64,000 bases of DNA from the NCBI RefSeq assembly GCF_000062885.1, contig NC_009142.1:3027584-3091583 (forward strand), read 5' to 3'. The position numbers were made by a program, and so were the translations under genes. Positions 35,687 to 43,974 of this stretch are shown here, piece after piece. Under the pieces are notes generated by a model that worked only from the letters and a program-made list of their open reading frames with translations, was not told the origin of the DNA and did not search any database. Within the stretch, counting starts at the first letter, position 1. Each line of letters opens with the position of its first letter. The DNA is from Saccharopolyspora erythraea NRRL 2338. Its GTDB lineage: Bacteria; Actinomycetota; Actinomycetes; Mycobacteriales; Pseudonocardiaceae.

Positions 35687-36016
35687 TCAGGGAAGTGCCT
35701 CGATTCGCTCCATGTGTTCCTCGCCCCATTCTCCGAGGGGCGCGAGCGCGGTGTTGAGGGAGTGGCCGAACTCGGTCAGCGAGTACTCCACCTTGGGCGG
35801 AACCTGGTGGTGGACCTCGCGGTGCACCAGGCCGCCGGCCTCCATCTCCCGGAGCTGCAGGATCAGCATCCTTTCGCTGATGCCGGGCACCACGCGCCTC
35901 AACTCCCCGAAGCGCAGCGGTCCTTCGCCGAGCGAGAACAGGACCAAGCCCTTCCACTTGCCGCCCATGACGGCGATGGCGGCGTCGAGTCCGCACGTAT
36001 AGGTCCGCTTGGACAT
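35687..36016 (-). CDS. HxlR-family transcriptional regulator
   Basis: 109 residues, the usual size: CGLDAAIAVMGGKWKGLVLF, GPLRFGELRRVVPGISERML, LVHREVHHQVPPKVEYSLTE and an N-terminal Cys (TYTCGLD) that in some relatives senses electrophiles or redox state. ATG 36016 follows AGGAG. It is divergent from a reductase gene (36177, frameshifted), which is its likely target. Confidence 0.88.
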   Translation of the reverse strand: MSKRTYTCGLDAAIAVMGGKWKGLVLFSLGEGPLRFGELRRVVPGISERMLILQLREMEAGGLVHREVHHQVPPKVEYSLTEFGHSLNTALAPLGEWGEEHMERIEALP

Positions 36017-36176
36017 CAGCGCGCTCCTACTGACAAGAATGTGGGAACCGAACAGAATTGTAGGTACTTGATCGAATGTGCGCGGTCTTCCAGGATGAAA
36101 AAGGGCACCGCGCCGGAAGATTCTGTCCGTGATTTCCGTGGCTGCCCGACGATCCGACTGCTGACTGGAGTGACGC

Positions 36177-37050
36177 ATGACCGGGGACGACCGCACACCT
36201 GTGACCGTCATCGGCCTGGGTTCGATGGGCCGGGCGCTGGCCCGGGCACCCGACGACGGTGTGGAACCGCACGCCGTCCAAGGCCGCGACTCTGGTGGCC
36301 GAAGGGGCCGTTCAGGCCGGGGAGGTGGCGGCCGCGGTCGAGGCGAGTCCGCTCGTCATCACATGTCTGACCACCTTCGAGGACACCCGCACCACCCTGG
36401 AGCCGGCCGCGTCCGCACTGTCCGGGCGTGCGCTCGTGACGTTGAACAGCGGCTCGCCCGCCGATGCCCGTGCCATGGCCGTCTGGGCGACCGGCTGCGG
36501 CGCGCGATTCCTGGCCGGAGCGGTCAAGAACGTGCCGGCGGCCGTGGGAGCGCCGGACACGCTGCTGTACTACAGCGGTGACAAGACGGTCTTCGACGAG
36601 TACGAGACGACGCTGAAGGTGCTGGGCGGCGATACCGTCCACCTCGGGGACCAGTCCGACCTCGCCGCCCTGTACGAGATGGCGGTGGGCGCCATGCTGC
36701 TGCCCGCGCTGGTCGGCTTCTTCCAGGATGCCGTGGCCGTGCAGGCGCGCGGGCTGGACGTGAGCAGCATGGTGCGGTTCGCGGGAAAGTGGCTCGACAT
36801 GATCAAGTCCCTGCTGCCCGTCTACGCCGAGGAAATCGACGGCGGTGACTACACCGATGCCGCCTCCTCGGTGAACCTGTTCCTCGCGGGCGCGGCCCAC
36901 GACAGGGACCTGACCGAGGAGACGAACGTCGACACGGCCTGGCTGGCCCCGCTGCACGACCTGCTGGAGCGGGCGGCTGCGGCGGGCCACGGCGACCACA
37001 GCATCGCGGCCCTGACCGAAGTGCTCAGGAAGTCGGCGCAAACGGCGTAA
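36177..37050 (+). pseudogene. NAD(P)-binding imine reductase / hydroxyacid dehydrogenase-like gene, frameshifted
   Basis: The first frame gives MTGDDRTPVTVIGLGSMGRA, the start of a Rossmann fold. It then loses frame near 36245; the rest, from VWNRTPSKAATLVAEGA, continues in another frame to 37050 with the typical C-terminal helical domain (ALYEMAVGAMLLPALVGFFQ). About six residues expected between ALARA and VWNRTP are missing as well. Length would be about 295 residues, matching imine reductase-like proteins. HxlR regulators often control such genes. It is inactivated unless the sequence is wrong here. Confidence 0.75.
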
Positions 37051-37097
37051 CAGCACAGTGAGCTCGTCTGCTGCGGTCTCGTCCGCTGGGGCTGCGG

Positions 37098-37781
37098 CTA
37101 CGTCCGGTGGGGGACGAGCCGCTTGGTGGTCCGGCGGAACGCCCAGACCACGACCAGCGCGGCCAGCACGGTCAGCGGGGTGCCCATCGCGACCTTGGCG
37201 ACGGCCAGCCAGGTGGTGGAGTCGGCGAGGTAGAGCCACTGCTTGACCACGAACCGGGCGCCGAAGACGGCCGCCGCGAACAGCGTCGCGACGTCGTGTG
37301 CGGCCAGCGCGACGCGGTCGGAGCGCCAGTCGTGCCTGCCGCCGTGCATCAGGTTCCACACGACGCCGGTCAGCGGGCGACGGACCAGCACGGAGCCGAG
37401 CGCGAAGGCGAAACCCACCAGGGAGGCCCAGATCCCGATCACGAAGAAGTCCTTCGCCGACCCGGTCCAGGCGACGATGCCCACAGCGACCGCGAGACCG
37501 AGCATGCCCCCGATCGCCGAGCTGAAGCGTTCCCCGTGCAGCAGCCGGAACCCGGTCAGCGCCAGCCCGACGCAGATGGAGACGCCTATCGTCATGGGCA
37601 GCGGAAAGAACGCGTTGGCCACCACGAAGACGACGACCGGGACCGTCGAGTGGACGAACCCCATCGGGCCGCCCATCTGGTCCAGCAGGGTGGGCGTCTT
37701 CTCGGCGGCTGGGGGGTCGGTGGTCGGGAGGGTCGCGGTCGGGGTCTCGTCGTCCAGGTCGACCCGGCTCTGCTCCGTCAT
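37098..37781 (-). CDS. DUF3159 membrane protein
   Basis: 227 residues with about six hydrophobic helices after a 40-residue polar N-terminus. LLDQMGGPMGFVHSTVPVVV at the start of the membrane part, RLLHGERFSSAIGGMLGLAV and the loop GSVLVRRPLTGVVWNLMHGG are marks of the actinobacterial DUF3159 family. It is an integral membrane protein of unknown function. ATG 37781. Confidence 0.8.
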   Translation of the reverse strand: MTEQSRVDLDDETPTATLPTTDPPAAEKTPTLLDQMGGPMGFVHSTVPVVVFVVANAFFPLPMTIGVSICVGLALTGFRLLHGERFSSAIGGMLGLAVAVGIVAWTGSAKDFFVIGIWASLVGFAFALGSVLVRRPLTGVVWNLMHGGRHDWRSDRVALAAHDVATLFAAAVFGARFVVKQWLYLADSTTWLAVAKVAMGTPLTVLAALVVVWAFRRTTKRLVPHRT

Positions 37782-37988
37782 GGTCGTGCCGTCCTTCCAA
37801 ATGGTGTGCGGGCGTGAGACGAGGAAAAGCCGTGCCGCAGCGGCACACTCAAGCCCGTCGTGACGCGGACCACATATGGCTGTGGTCGTCCGCTCGGGGA
37901 GGAAGAACCGAGACAAGTCCGCCGCGTCAACCGCGGAGGCACAGCGTGGCGTTCCCGCACTGCCGGGGTGTCCGCCATGCCCAGGAGG

Positions 37989-39284
37989 TCAGGGGGTCCG
38001 GGGCGTGAAGCGGGCGCGGAACCCTTGCGGGAGCAGGAGGTCGTGGAACTTCGGTGCGCAGGTTTCCGTCGTGGGGCGGATTTCGTGGTTCCGGGTGAGC
38101 CAGTGGGCGGCCAGGCACAGCTGGATCATGCCCAGTTGGGTGCCAACGCAGACGCGGGGGCCCGCCCCGAACGGGATGTAGGTGTGGCGCTTCGGGGTTC
38201 TCGCCGGGTCCAGCCAGCGGTCCGGGGTCAGCTCGTCCGGGTCGGTCCACCAGCGGGGGTCGCGGTGCATCAGGTAGGGGCTGAACATCACGTGGTCGTC
38301 CGGGCGCAGCTGCCACTCGCCGAGGGTGGTCCCGCGGCGGGCCGTGCGGCCGATCAGCCAGGTCGGCGGCCACAGGCGCAGGACTTCCTTGACCACCGCC
38401 TCGGTCTGCGGCAGCGCCGACAGCGGCGGTGCTTCCTCGCCTGGCCAGGCCGCCGCTTCCTCGGCGACGCGGCGGTGCAGGTCGGGCCGGGACGCCAGCG
38501 TCCACACCAGCCAGGTCAGCGCGGTGGCCGGCACTCCGAACGCGGCCAGCATGATGCCGCGGAGCAGGAGCTGCACCTGCTGTTCGGTCAGCTCCGGCTC
38601 GCCCGCCGCGAGCAGCACGTCCAGCAGGTCCTGCGGGTGGTCGGCGGGCGGCTTGTCGCGGCGCCGGTGGATCCGTTCCGTCACCGCGTTTAGCGTGCCC
38701 TCGCGCGCCCGCAGGAAGCGGCGGATGTGGCGGGACGGCCACCAGGCCGGGAACAGCTGGGAGCTGCCGCCCAGCGGCTCGATCGCCCGCACGTTCTCGG
38801 TGAGGATCTCGGCCATGCCGTCGGCGTCGGCGCCGAGGCAGAAGTCGGCGGTCGCGAGGCCCGCGAACCGCTCCATGACGGGCAGGACATCCACCGTTTC
38901 CCCGCGTGTTTCGGCGAGGGTCTGCTCGAACAGCAGCCGCAGACGGCCCGCGTGGGCCTGGGCGACAGCCCGGTTGAGCCCGTGCCAGCCCTTGCGCCGG
39001 GCCGTCATCCACGCCTGGGCGTCCGCCGCGGCGCGCTCGGGGTCGATGCGGGTCGCCAGCGGGACGCTCTCGCTGTGGAAGTCGTCGTTGGTGCGGGTGA
39101 GCAGGTCGTGCACCAGGCCGGGGTCGAGCACCACGATCGTGCGCTCGTCGAAGGAGAAGACGTCGCCGTACTCCTGCCGGCAGCGGACCAGGAACGCCAT
39201 TCGGTCGCGGTCGTAGTCCAGCGTGTTGCCGACCAGCCAGCGGCCTTTCGGCCCGGGTGGCCGCACCGTGCGTGTGCCGAGCAT
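37989..39284 (-). CDS. Cytochrome P450, probable peptide cross-linking enzyme
   Basis: 431 residues. The heme loop FGAGPRVCVGTQL gives the Cys ligand. ExxR is EVLR in VVKEVLRLWPPTW and the PERF-like motif is PDRWLDP. The I-helix reads LLRGIMLAAFGVPATALTWL, with no acid before the conserved Thr (normal AGxDT becomes FGVPAT). Such loss is seen in P450s that do not follow simple hydroxylation chemistry. ATG 39284 follows a GGAGGGCAGGG site; an ATG at 39323 is less likely. It lies 55 bp behind a 29-residue peptide gene rich in C-terminal aromatics, suggesting it cross-links that peptide. Confidence 0.88.
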   Translation of the reverse strand: MLGTRTVRPPGPKGRWLVGNTLDYDRDRMAFLVRCRQEYGDVFSFDERTIVVLDPGLVHDLLTRTNDDFHSESVPLATRIDPERAAADAQAWMTARRKGWHGLNRAVAQAHAGRLRLLFEQTLAETRGETVDVLPVMERFAGLATADFCLGADADGMAEILTENVRAIEPLGGSSQLFPAWWPSRHIRRFLRAREGTLNAVTERIHRRRDKPPADHPQDLLDVLLAAGEPELTEQQVQLLLRGIMLAAFGVPATALTWLVWTLASRPDLHRRVAEEAAAWPGEEAPPLSALPQTEAVVKEVLRLWPPTWLIGRTARRGTTLGEWQLRPDDHVMFSPYLMHRDPRWWTDPDELTPDRWLDPARTPKRHTYIPFGAGPRVCVGTQLGMIQLCLAAHWLTRNHEIRPTTETCAPKFHDLLLPQGFRARFTPRTP

Positions 39285-39339
39285 GCCCTGCCCTCCGCGC
39301 GCGGGCGGCGGTCGGACGACCACCGCCCCCGCGACCGCC

Positions 39340-39429
39340 TCAGTTCGTGCTGATCCAGTAGGTGTAGAAGCCGCCCATCCGGGTCTTGCCGACCAGCCGG
39401 GCGGTGATGTGCCGGAGGTAGCTCTTCAT
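39340..39429 (-). CDS. Putative 29-residue RiPP precursor peptide
   Basis: A complete frame too short for usual gene calling. It starts at ATG 39429, six bases after a perfect AAGGAGG. The leader-like part is MKSYLRHITARLVGKTR (basic, amphipathic) and the C-terminal part is MGGFYTYWISTN, with Tyr22, Tyr24 and Trp25 close together. TGA ends at 39340, 55 bp before the P450. The layout (tiny aromatic peptide plus one P450 in the same direction) is that of biarylitide, cittilin and atropopeptide loci. No protease, transporter or methyltransferase is adjacent, as in several minimal P450-RiPP loci. The class is inference; the frame and ribosome site are seen directly. Confidence 0.75.
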   Translation of the reverse strand: MKSYLRHITARLVGKTRMGGFYTYWISTN

Positions 39430-39460
39430 TCCGTCCTCCTTGATCCGTGCGATTGCTCGA

Positions 39461-39485
39461 CGGTTCAGTCTGACCATTCGAACCG
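39461..39485 (-). promoter_or_regulatory. Small inverted repeat upstream of the precursor peptide
   Basis: CGGTTC (39461-39466) and GAACCG (39480-39485) flank a 13-nt centre, 32 bp before the peptide ATG. It could be a leader hairpin or a binding site. Confidence 0.3.
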
Positions 39486-40019
39486 GGACTTCCAGCGCCC
39501 CAACGGTCTAACTTGCGTCGCGAAGCAGACGGGAGTCGCCGGCCGTGCGCGCTTGTTCAAGCGCGGTCCGGACTTGCCCGTCTGCCGGAACTGTTCGGCC
39601 TACACCGCAACGACCCGGATGGCGTAGCCACCGTGCGGTGAGGGCAGGCACCACCGCGAAGTCTGGTGCCTGCCCTCGGACTTTGTGGGGCTGTCCCCAT
39701 GGCCCGCCGGCAGGGGCGGTCGCACAGTGTGGCGACGGCAGCGCGGCAGCACGACCGCCTCGGACCAACGGAGGAGTCGCGCGTTGCCACGGGTGAGGGG
39801 AGAGAGAACGTTGACCTGATCGGATTCCATCCGAGCGAGAATTGCCCGGCACTGCGGGGCCCCTTGCGGCCACCGCGATGACTCCGGGTACTCGCGGAAA
39901 ACGCATTGGGCCATCAGCAGGGAAAATCCGGCGGTGCGGTGGCTCGACAGCACTTCCCGGGATTTCGGGGGCCGCTATCGCCGGTAGCCGCCGAAAGTGC
40001 ACTCGTGAATGAGTCAGCC
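39486..40019. other. 534-bp intergenic stretch
   Basis: Lies between the divergent peptide-P450 pair and a surface protein gene. No convincing frame was found. A plus-strand run near 39590 (ELFGLHRNDPDGVAT) looks protein-like but lacks a start. Confidence 0.35.
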
Positions 40020-40613
40020 ATGAAGACGGCTATGAGAACTATGGCGTTGCTTTTCGCCTGGGCGGCTTGTTGTTCGCTGGCGCCCGCCACCGCCCTGGCC
40101 GAGAAACCGTTCACCTCGTATGCAGGCGTTGTGCCCGTACATCGTGCCGAGTCCGACTACGACGCGCCAGGTCAGGGCGAACAGGAGCCAGGTAGCTCGG
40201 CACCCGCACCGAAGCTCCAGGACGACGATTCCGCACCGCTCACACCGCCGCCACCGCGGTGCCCGGACGGACAGATTCCGGTGGGCGACGAATGCTGGAC
40301 ACCGCCGACAGGCACGGTGCTGTGCCCGGATGGTCAGGTGCGGCAGCCCGATGGCACGTGCGAACCACCACCGCCGACCGATGATCCAGGCGAGCCCGGC
40401 TCTGGTGGGCCCGATGGATCCGGGTCCGGGGGTGTGCAGGTGCCGGTCGTTCCCGCGGGCGGGGTCGATACCGGCGGCGGTGGCACTGCGGGCATCGGAG
40501 TCGACAGCGGGCTGCTGACGGCAGGAGTCCTGGCGGCGGTCGGTGCCTCTGCGGGACTGCTTCTGCTGCGGCGCGGTCGCGGTGTCGACGACCCTGCGGA
40601 GGGAGGATCATGA
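40020..40613 (+). CDS. Secreted, C-terminally anchored Pro-rich surface protein
   Basis: 197 residues. A signal peptide (ALLFAWAACCSLAPATALA) precedes a Pro/Asp/Gly-rich body with two Cys-containing repeats, PRCPDGQIPVGDECW and VLCPDGQVRQPDGTCE. A C-terminal segment VPAGGVDTGGGGTAG precedes a hydrophobic helix (GLLTAGVLAAVGASAGLLLL) and an Arg-rich end (RRGRG). This tripartite end resembles sortase or membrane-anchor signals of actinomycetes, although LPXTG itself is absent. It is probably displayed at the cell surface. Confidence 0.75.
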   Translation: MKTAMRTMALLFAWAACCSLAPATALAEKPFTSYAGVVPVHRAESDYDAPGQGEQEPGSSAPAPKLQDDDSAPLTPPPPRCPDGQIPVGDECWTPPTGTVLCPDGQVRQPDGTCEPPPPTDDPGEPGSGGPDGSGSGGVQVPVVPAGGVDTGGGGTAGIGVDSGLLTAGVLAAVGASAGLLLLRRGRGVDDPAEGGS

Positions 40614-40672
40614 ACGAACGCGGCATCGTGCGCAGCCGCCGTATCGCCGACAGGAAGATCGCCGACACCTGA
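40610..40672 (+). CDS. Possible 20-codon reading frame coupled to the surface protein
   Basis: ATG overlaps the preceding stop (ATGA), giving MNERGIVRSRRIADRKIADT. It is basic and without family features. It could be the stump of a downstream gene such as a sortase, or not expressed. Confidence 0.25.
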   Translation: MNERGIVRSRRIADRKIADT

Positions 40673-40689
40673 TCTCTCGTATCGACGAC

Positions 40690-40723
40690 TGAGGCGCCGG
40701 GGTCCGCAGGCTCCGGCGCCTCA
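40690..40723. terminator. Bidirectional hairpin terminator
   Basis: An 11-bp perfect stem (TGAGGCGCCGG at 40690-40700, complement at 40713-40723) between the plus-strand surface protein and the minus-strand hydrolase. Confidence 0.7.
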
Positions 40724-40742
40724 GCTCTCCAGTGGACACTCG

Positions 40743-42347
40743 TCAGGGACGGACCGGGAGGATGATCGCGGACGGGCGTGCCGGGTCGTGGTACACGGTC
40801 TGGTCGGCGGCGAGGAGGGTGGTGGCGGTGGCGCGTGCTTCTCCGGTGCCGGGGTTGCGCGCGTAGCGGGGGAAGGCGCCGCTGGAGACCTGGACGAGGA
40901 TGCGGTGCCCGCGCTTGAAGCGGTGCGCGGTCGGCCAGAGCCGGACGGTGGCGCACCGTGGTTCGTCGGCGCCGGTCAGGCTGACGAGGCCGTCGCAGAC
41001 GTTCCAGGAGCGACCGGCGGGGTCGACGTCGCAGAGCCGGACGAATACGTCGGCGTGGGGCAGACTGGACCGGAACCAGATCTCGGCGCTGACCTCGCCG
41101 ATGACCTCGACGTCCTCCGCGAGGGTCGGCGTGGTGTAGGTGAGCACGTCCGGTCGGGTCTGCAGCGCGGTGTTGTCGACGCGGCCGCTGTCCTTGACCA
41201 GACGCACGCCGCCGACTGCGGGAGTCGGGTCGGCCGGGTCGTAGCGGTACTGGTCCGGTTCGGACTCGTCCGGCGGCTCTGTCGCCAGGACGCCGCCGGG
41301 CTGCAGGTGGAAGCGCTGCGCCGGGTGGCCGGCGGGCGGCCAGGACTCGAAGTCGCGCCAGGCTTCCTCGCCCATGACGTAGAGCCGGACCGGCGCGCGT
41401 CGCGGCGGTTGCTCGCCGCGCGCGTGCGCGAGTCCGAACTCCAGCGCCTCGTCGACCGGTGTGCTGGTGAACTCCGCGTGGGTCCAGGGGCCGACGGTCA
41501 GCCGCGCCGGGCGCCCTTCGTCCTGCAGGATCCGGAAATCGCGGAGCTGCCCAGGCAGGAAGATGTCGTACCAGCCGCCGATCGAACTGACCGGCACGGT
41601 CACGTCGGCCACGCGGCCGGTGTGGTCCAGCTCGGCCCAGCGCGGGTCGTCGGCGTCGTGGGCGAGGATGTCCTGGACGTACTCGGATCGCCGGCCGAAC
41701 GCGGCGATGTCGGCCCGGTTGAGCGGGAGCGTCCACAGCGCCCGTGCCGTCTTCTTCGCCTGGATCGGCTGGCGCAGCATCGCCAGGCGACGTTGCTGGG
41801 TGCCGACGAGCACGCCCCATCCGAACGGCGTTTCCAGCGACATGCCGTCGGAGCGCAGGAACTCCAGCGTCAGCGCCGACTCGGTCACCACCGGGATGAT
41901 CGCCTTGACCTGGGGTGGCAACTGGTCGGCGACCGCCCACTGCACGTGTCCCAGGTAGCTCATGCCGTAGAGCACGATCGCGTCGCCGGACCAGGGTTGT
42001 CCCACCAGCCAGTCGAGGGTCGCCAGACCGTCCGCGCGTTCCTGCCGCATCGGGTCGAAGGTGCCGCCGGAGCCGAACCCGCCGCGCACGCTCTGGATCA
42101 GCACCTGGTAGCCGCGCGCGGCCAGCGGTCGGGCCAGGACCGTGCCGAACGGGCCGCGCCGACCGTAGGGGGTGCGGATCAGTGCGGTCGGCAGGCCCTC
42201 GCCGCCGGCTCGTGGTGCCCACCGGTCGGCCAGCAGTTCGACCCCGTCGGGCATCGGTACGCGGAGATCCCGCTGGACCACCACGTCCCGCGTCAGCGGT
42301 GGGGACAGCTTCAGGCGGTTCTGGATGAGGCGGCTGATCAGGTTCAC
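40743..42347 (-). CDS. CocE/NonD-family hydrolase (X-Pro dipeptidyl-peptidase type)
   Basis: 534 residues, no signal peptide. An alpha/beta-hydrolase domain (LRVPMPDGVELLADRWAPRA, ALIRTPYGRRG, nucleophile Ser in IVLYGMSYLGHVQWA, acid/His region RPARLTVGPWTHAEF) is followed by a C-terminal jelly-roll domain (VIGEVSAEIWFRSSLPHADV). Relatives include cocaine esterase and acylases, so it is an ester or amide hydrolase of unknown substrate. Its GTG overlaps the stop of the TetR gene (ATGA-like overlap), so the two are co-transcribed. Confidence 0.88.
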   Translation of the reverse strand: MNLISRLIQNRLKLSPPLTRDVVVQRDLRVPMPDGVELLADRWAPRAGGEGLPTALIRTPYGRRGPFGTVLARPLAARGYQVLIQSVRGGFGSGGTFDPMRQERADGLATLDWLVGQPWSGDAIVLYGMSYLGHVQWAVADQLPPQVKAIIPVVTESALTLEFLRSDGMSLETPFGWGVLVGTQQRRLAMLRQPIQAKKTARALWTLPLNRADIAAFGRRSEYVQDILAHDADDPRWAELDHTGRVADVTVPVSSIGGWYDIFLPGQLRDFRILQDEGRPARLTVGPWTHAEFTSTPVDEALEFGLAHARGEQPPRRAPVRLYVMGEEAWRDFESWPPAGHPAQRFHLQPGGVLATEPPDESEPDQYRYDPADPTPAVGGVRLVKDSGRVDNTALQTRPDVLTYTTPTLAEDVEVIGEVSAEIWFRSSLPHADVFVRLCDVDPAGRSWNVCDGLVSLTGADEPRCATVRLWPTAHRFKRGHRILVQVSSGAFPRYARNPGTGEARATATTLLAADQTVYHDPARPSAIILPVRP

Positions 42348-42964
42348 CGCGGTTCCTCCCCGGTCGACTGGCTCGTCGTCAGGATGGACATCACGTTCAT
42401 CAGCCGGTCGGTGAACGCCTCGGGATCAAGCGGGTCGGCGCCGTCGACCACCCAGCTCGTGACGAAGGAACCGGCGCCGCCGGTCAGGAAGGCGGCGAGA
42501 TCGTCGATCGCCTCTTGGGTGAGCCGGTCGCCGTGCAGCCGCTGGATGGCCTGCCGGTTGATCGGCAGGAGCACACTGATCAGCCCGCGGTCCAGTGGGA
42601 ACGCGCAGGATCCGGTCAGCAGGGCGCGGTAGAACGCCCGGTGGCCGGCGAAGTGCCGGGCCACCGCGAGCGCCTGTTCACGTCCGTCCACGACCGGCGG
42701 GTCGTCCGCGAGGCGTGGCAGCAGCTCCCGTCTGACGAGATCGAGGCCTGCCTCCAGCAGGAGCGCGTCGCGGTCGCCGAAGTGCTGGTACACCACCCTG
42801 CGGCTCACGTCCGCGGCCTCGGCGATGTCGGAGAGCGTGACGGCGGCCGTGCCGCGCTCGGTGACCAGCTCGACCGCTGCCCGCATCAGCGCGGCGCGAG
42901 AGCGGCGCACCCGGCGATCCCGTACCGGTTCGGCCACGTCCAGGTCCACGCTGAAATCATGCAC
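42344..42964 (-). CDS. TetR-family repressor
   Basis: 206 residues. The N-terminal helix-turn-helix (AALMRAAVELVTERGTAAVT, LSDIAEAADVSRRVVYQHFG) is followed by an effector domain. It is in an operon with the CocE hydrolase, and the TetR protein most likely represses both. The GTG start at 42964 lies inside a partial dyad ACACGTG...CAAGTGT (42963-42988), which could be its operator. Confidence 0.87.
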   Translation of the reverse strand: MHDFSVDLDVAEPVRDRRVRRSRAALMRAAVELVTERGTAAVTLSDIAEAADVSRRVVYQHFGDRDALLLEAGLDLVRRELLPRLADDPPVVDGREQALAVARHFAGHRAFYRALLTGSCAFPLDRGLISVLLPINRQAIQRLHGDRLTQEAIDDLAAFLTGGAGSFVTSWVVDGADPLDPEAFTDRLMNVMSILTTSQSTGEEPR

Positions 42965-43069
42965 ACGTGTAACTAAATGATCAAGTGTCTCTCATCTCGA
43001 ATGCACCTGGACTCGCCAGCGGCTGCTCAATGAGGCGCAGGTAGGCGGCGACCGCCGGTCACGCGGTGG

Positions 43070-43624
43070 GGATGCTCCAACCGGCGACGCACGTTCCTGC
43101 TGGTCGGCAACTCCTGTGGTGGTTACCTGGCCCGCGCGGTTGCCGGGTCCCGCCCCGACGCGGGCTGGCGTTGATCTGCCCGGTGGGCACCGAGGTGCTC
43201 AGCGCCGGGCGCACCGTTCCCGAGCGTCAGGTGCTGCGTCCCGCCCCAGAACTCGGACGGGCGGCTCGCGGCGCAGTTCGAGGCGATGTCGGTCGTGCAG
43301 ACTCCGGAAACCTGCGGCGGTTCCGCGACGAGATCATGGTCGGACTCGATCTCGCCGACACCGTGGCGTTGAGCGAATCCAGCAGCGCTACCAGCTGTCC
43401 GAGGCTCCCGAGCGCGGTGCGCGGTTCGGGCGACGACCCTGATCGCGACCGGTAGGCAGGACGACGTCACGGGCTACTCGGACCAGTTCGCCCTGTTGCC
43501 GCACTACCCGCGAGCGAGTTTCGCGGTACTCGACGTGGCCGGGCACAACCTGCCGATCGAGCAGCCGGAACTGTTCGGGGCGCTGGTGCTGGAGTGGCTC
43601 GACCGCGTCACCGCCGAGTGGTGA
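43070..43624 (+). pseudogene. Alpha/beta hydrolase, multiply frameshifted
   Basis: Pieces in different frames fit one esterase: TFLLVGNSCGGYLARAVAGS (nucleophile Ser in GNSCGG), then LALICPVGTEVLSAGRTVPE, then DEIMVGLDLADTVALE, then TLIATGRQDDVTGYSDQFAL and the catalytic His region FAVLDVAGHNLPIEQPE, ending WLDRVTAEW before a stop at 43624. At least three frameshifts and no start region make it a relic. Confidence 0.7.
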
Positions 43625-43654
43625 ACCAACACCAGGGCCGCGCGCATCCAGGCC

Positions 43655-43777
43655 TCAGTTGTAGCCCCGGACGATATGGGGCTCGTCCTCGTTGGCCGCA
43701 TCCGACGGCAGGAGCGCGTCTTCGGTGGGTTCCTGGTCTTCCGCTGCGGACCGGTTCAACGTCCCGGCGAGCGACAT
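43655..43777 (-). CDS. Possible 40-residue acidic peptide
   Basis: A short frame from ATG 43777 behind GAGGGAGGAAGAGG. The peptide is acidic, with SLAGTLNRSAAEDQEPTEDA at the start and DEPHIVRGYN at the end; no cysteines and no signal peptide. It lies 198 bp after the NIPSNAP gene on the same strand. A leader-peptide or RiPP-like shape is possible, but no modifying enzyme is adjacent. Function unknown. Confidence 0.35.
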   Translation of the reverse strand: MSLAGTLNRSAAEDQEPTEDALLPSDAANEDEPHIVRGYN

Positions 43778-43974
43778 GGTCCTCTTCCTCCCTCATCATC
43801 GAGGCCCTGGGTTCTGGGCGCTGCCAGAACCCGGCAGGATCGCCGCCGGGTCGGCTGCTGTGACGTACGCTACTGTCCTCGCGGCTTGGCACGGTTGTTC
43901 GATCGCACGAAGAACCGCCGGGGCGGTTGTTCAAGTCACTTACTTGCAGGCCACCGACGCCCGTCTGGCTCCGC

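Noticed and set aside
39466-39490. GGTTCGAAT resembling a tRNA T-arm
   Set aside because: No acceptor, D-arm or anticodon stem can be built around it.
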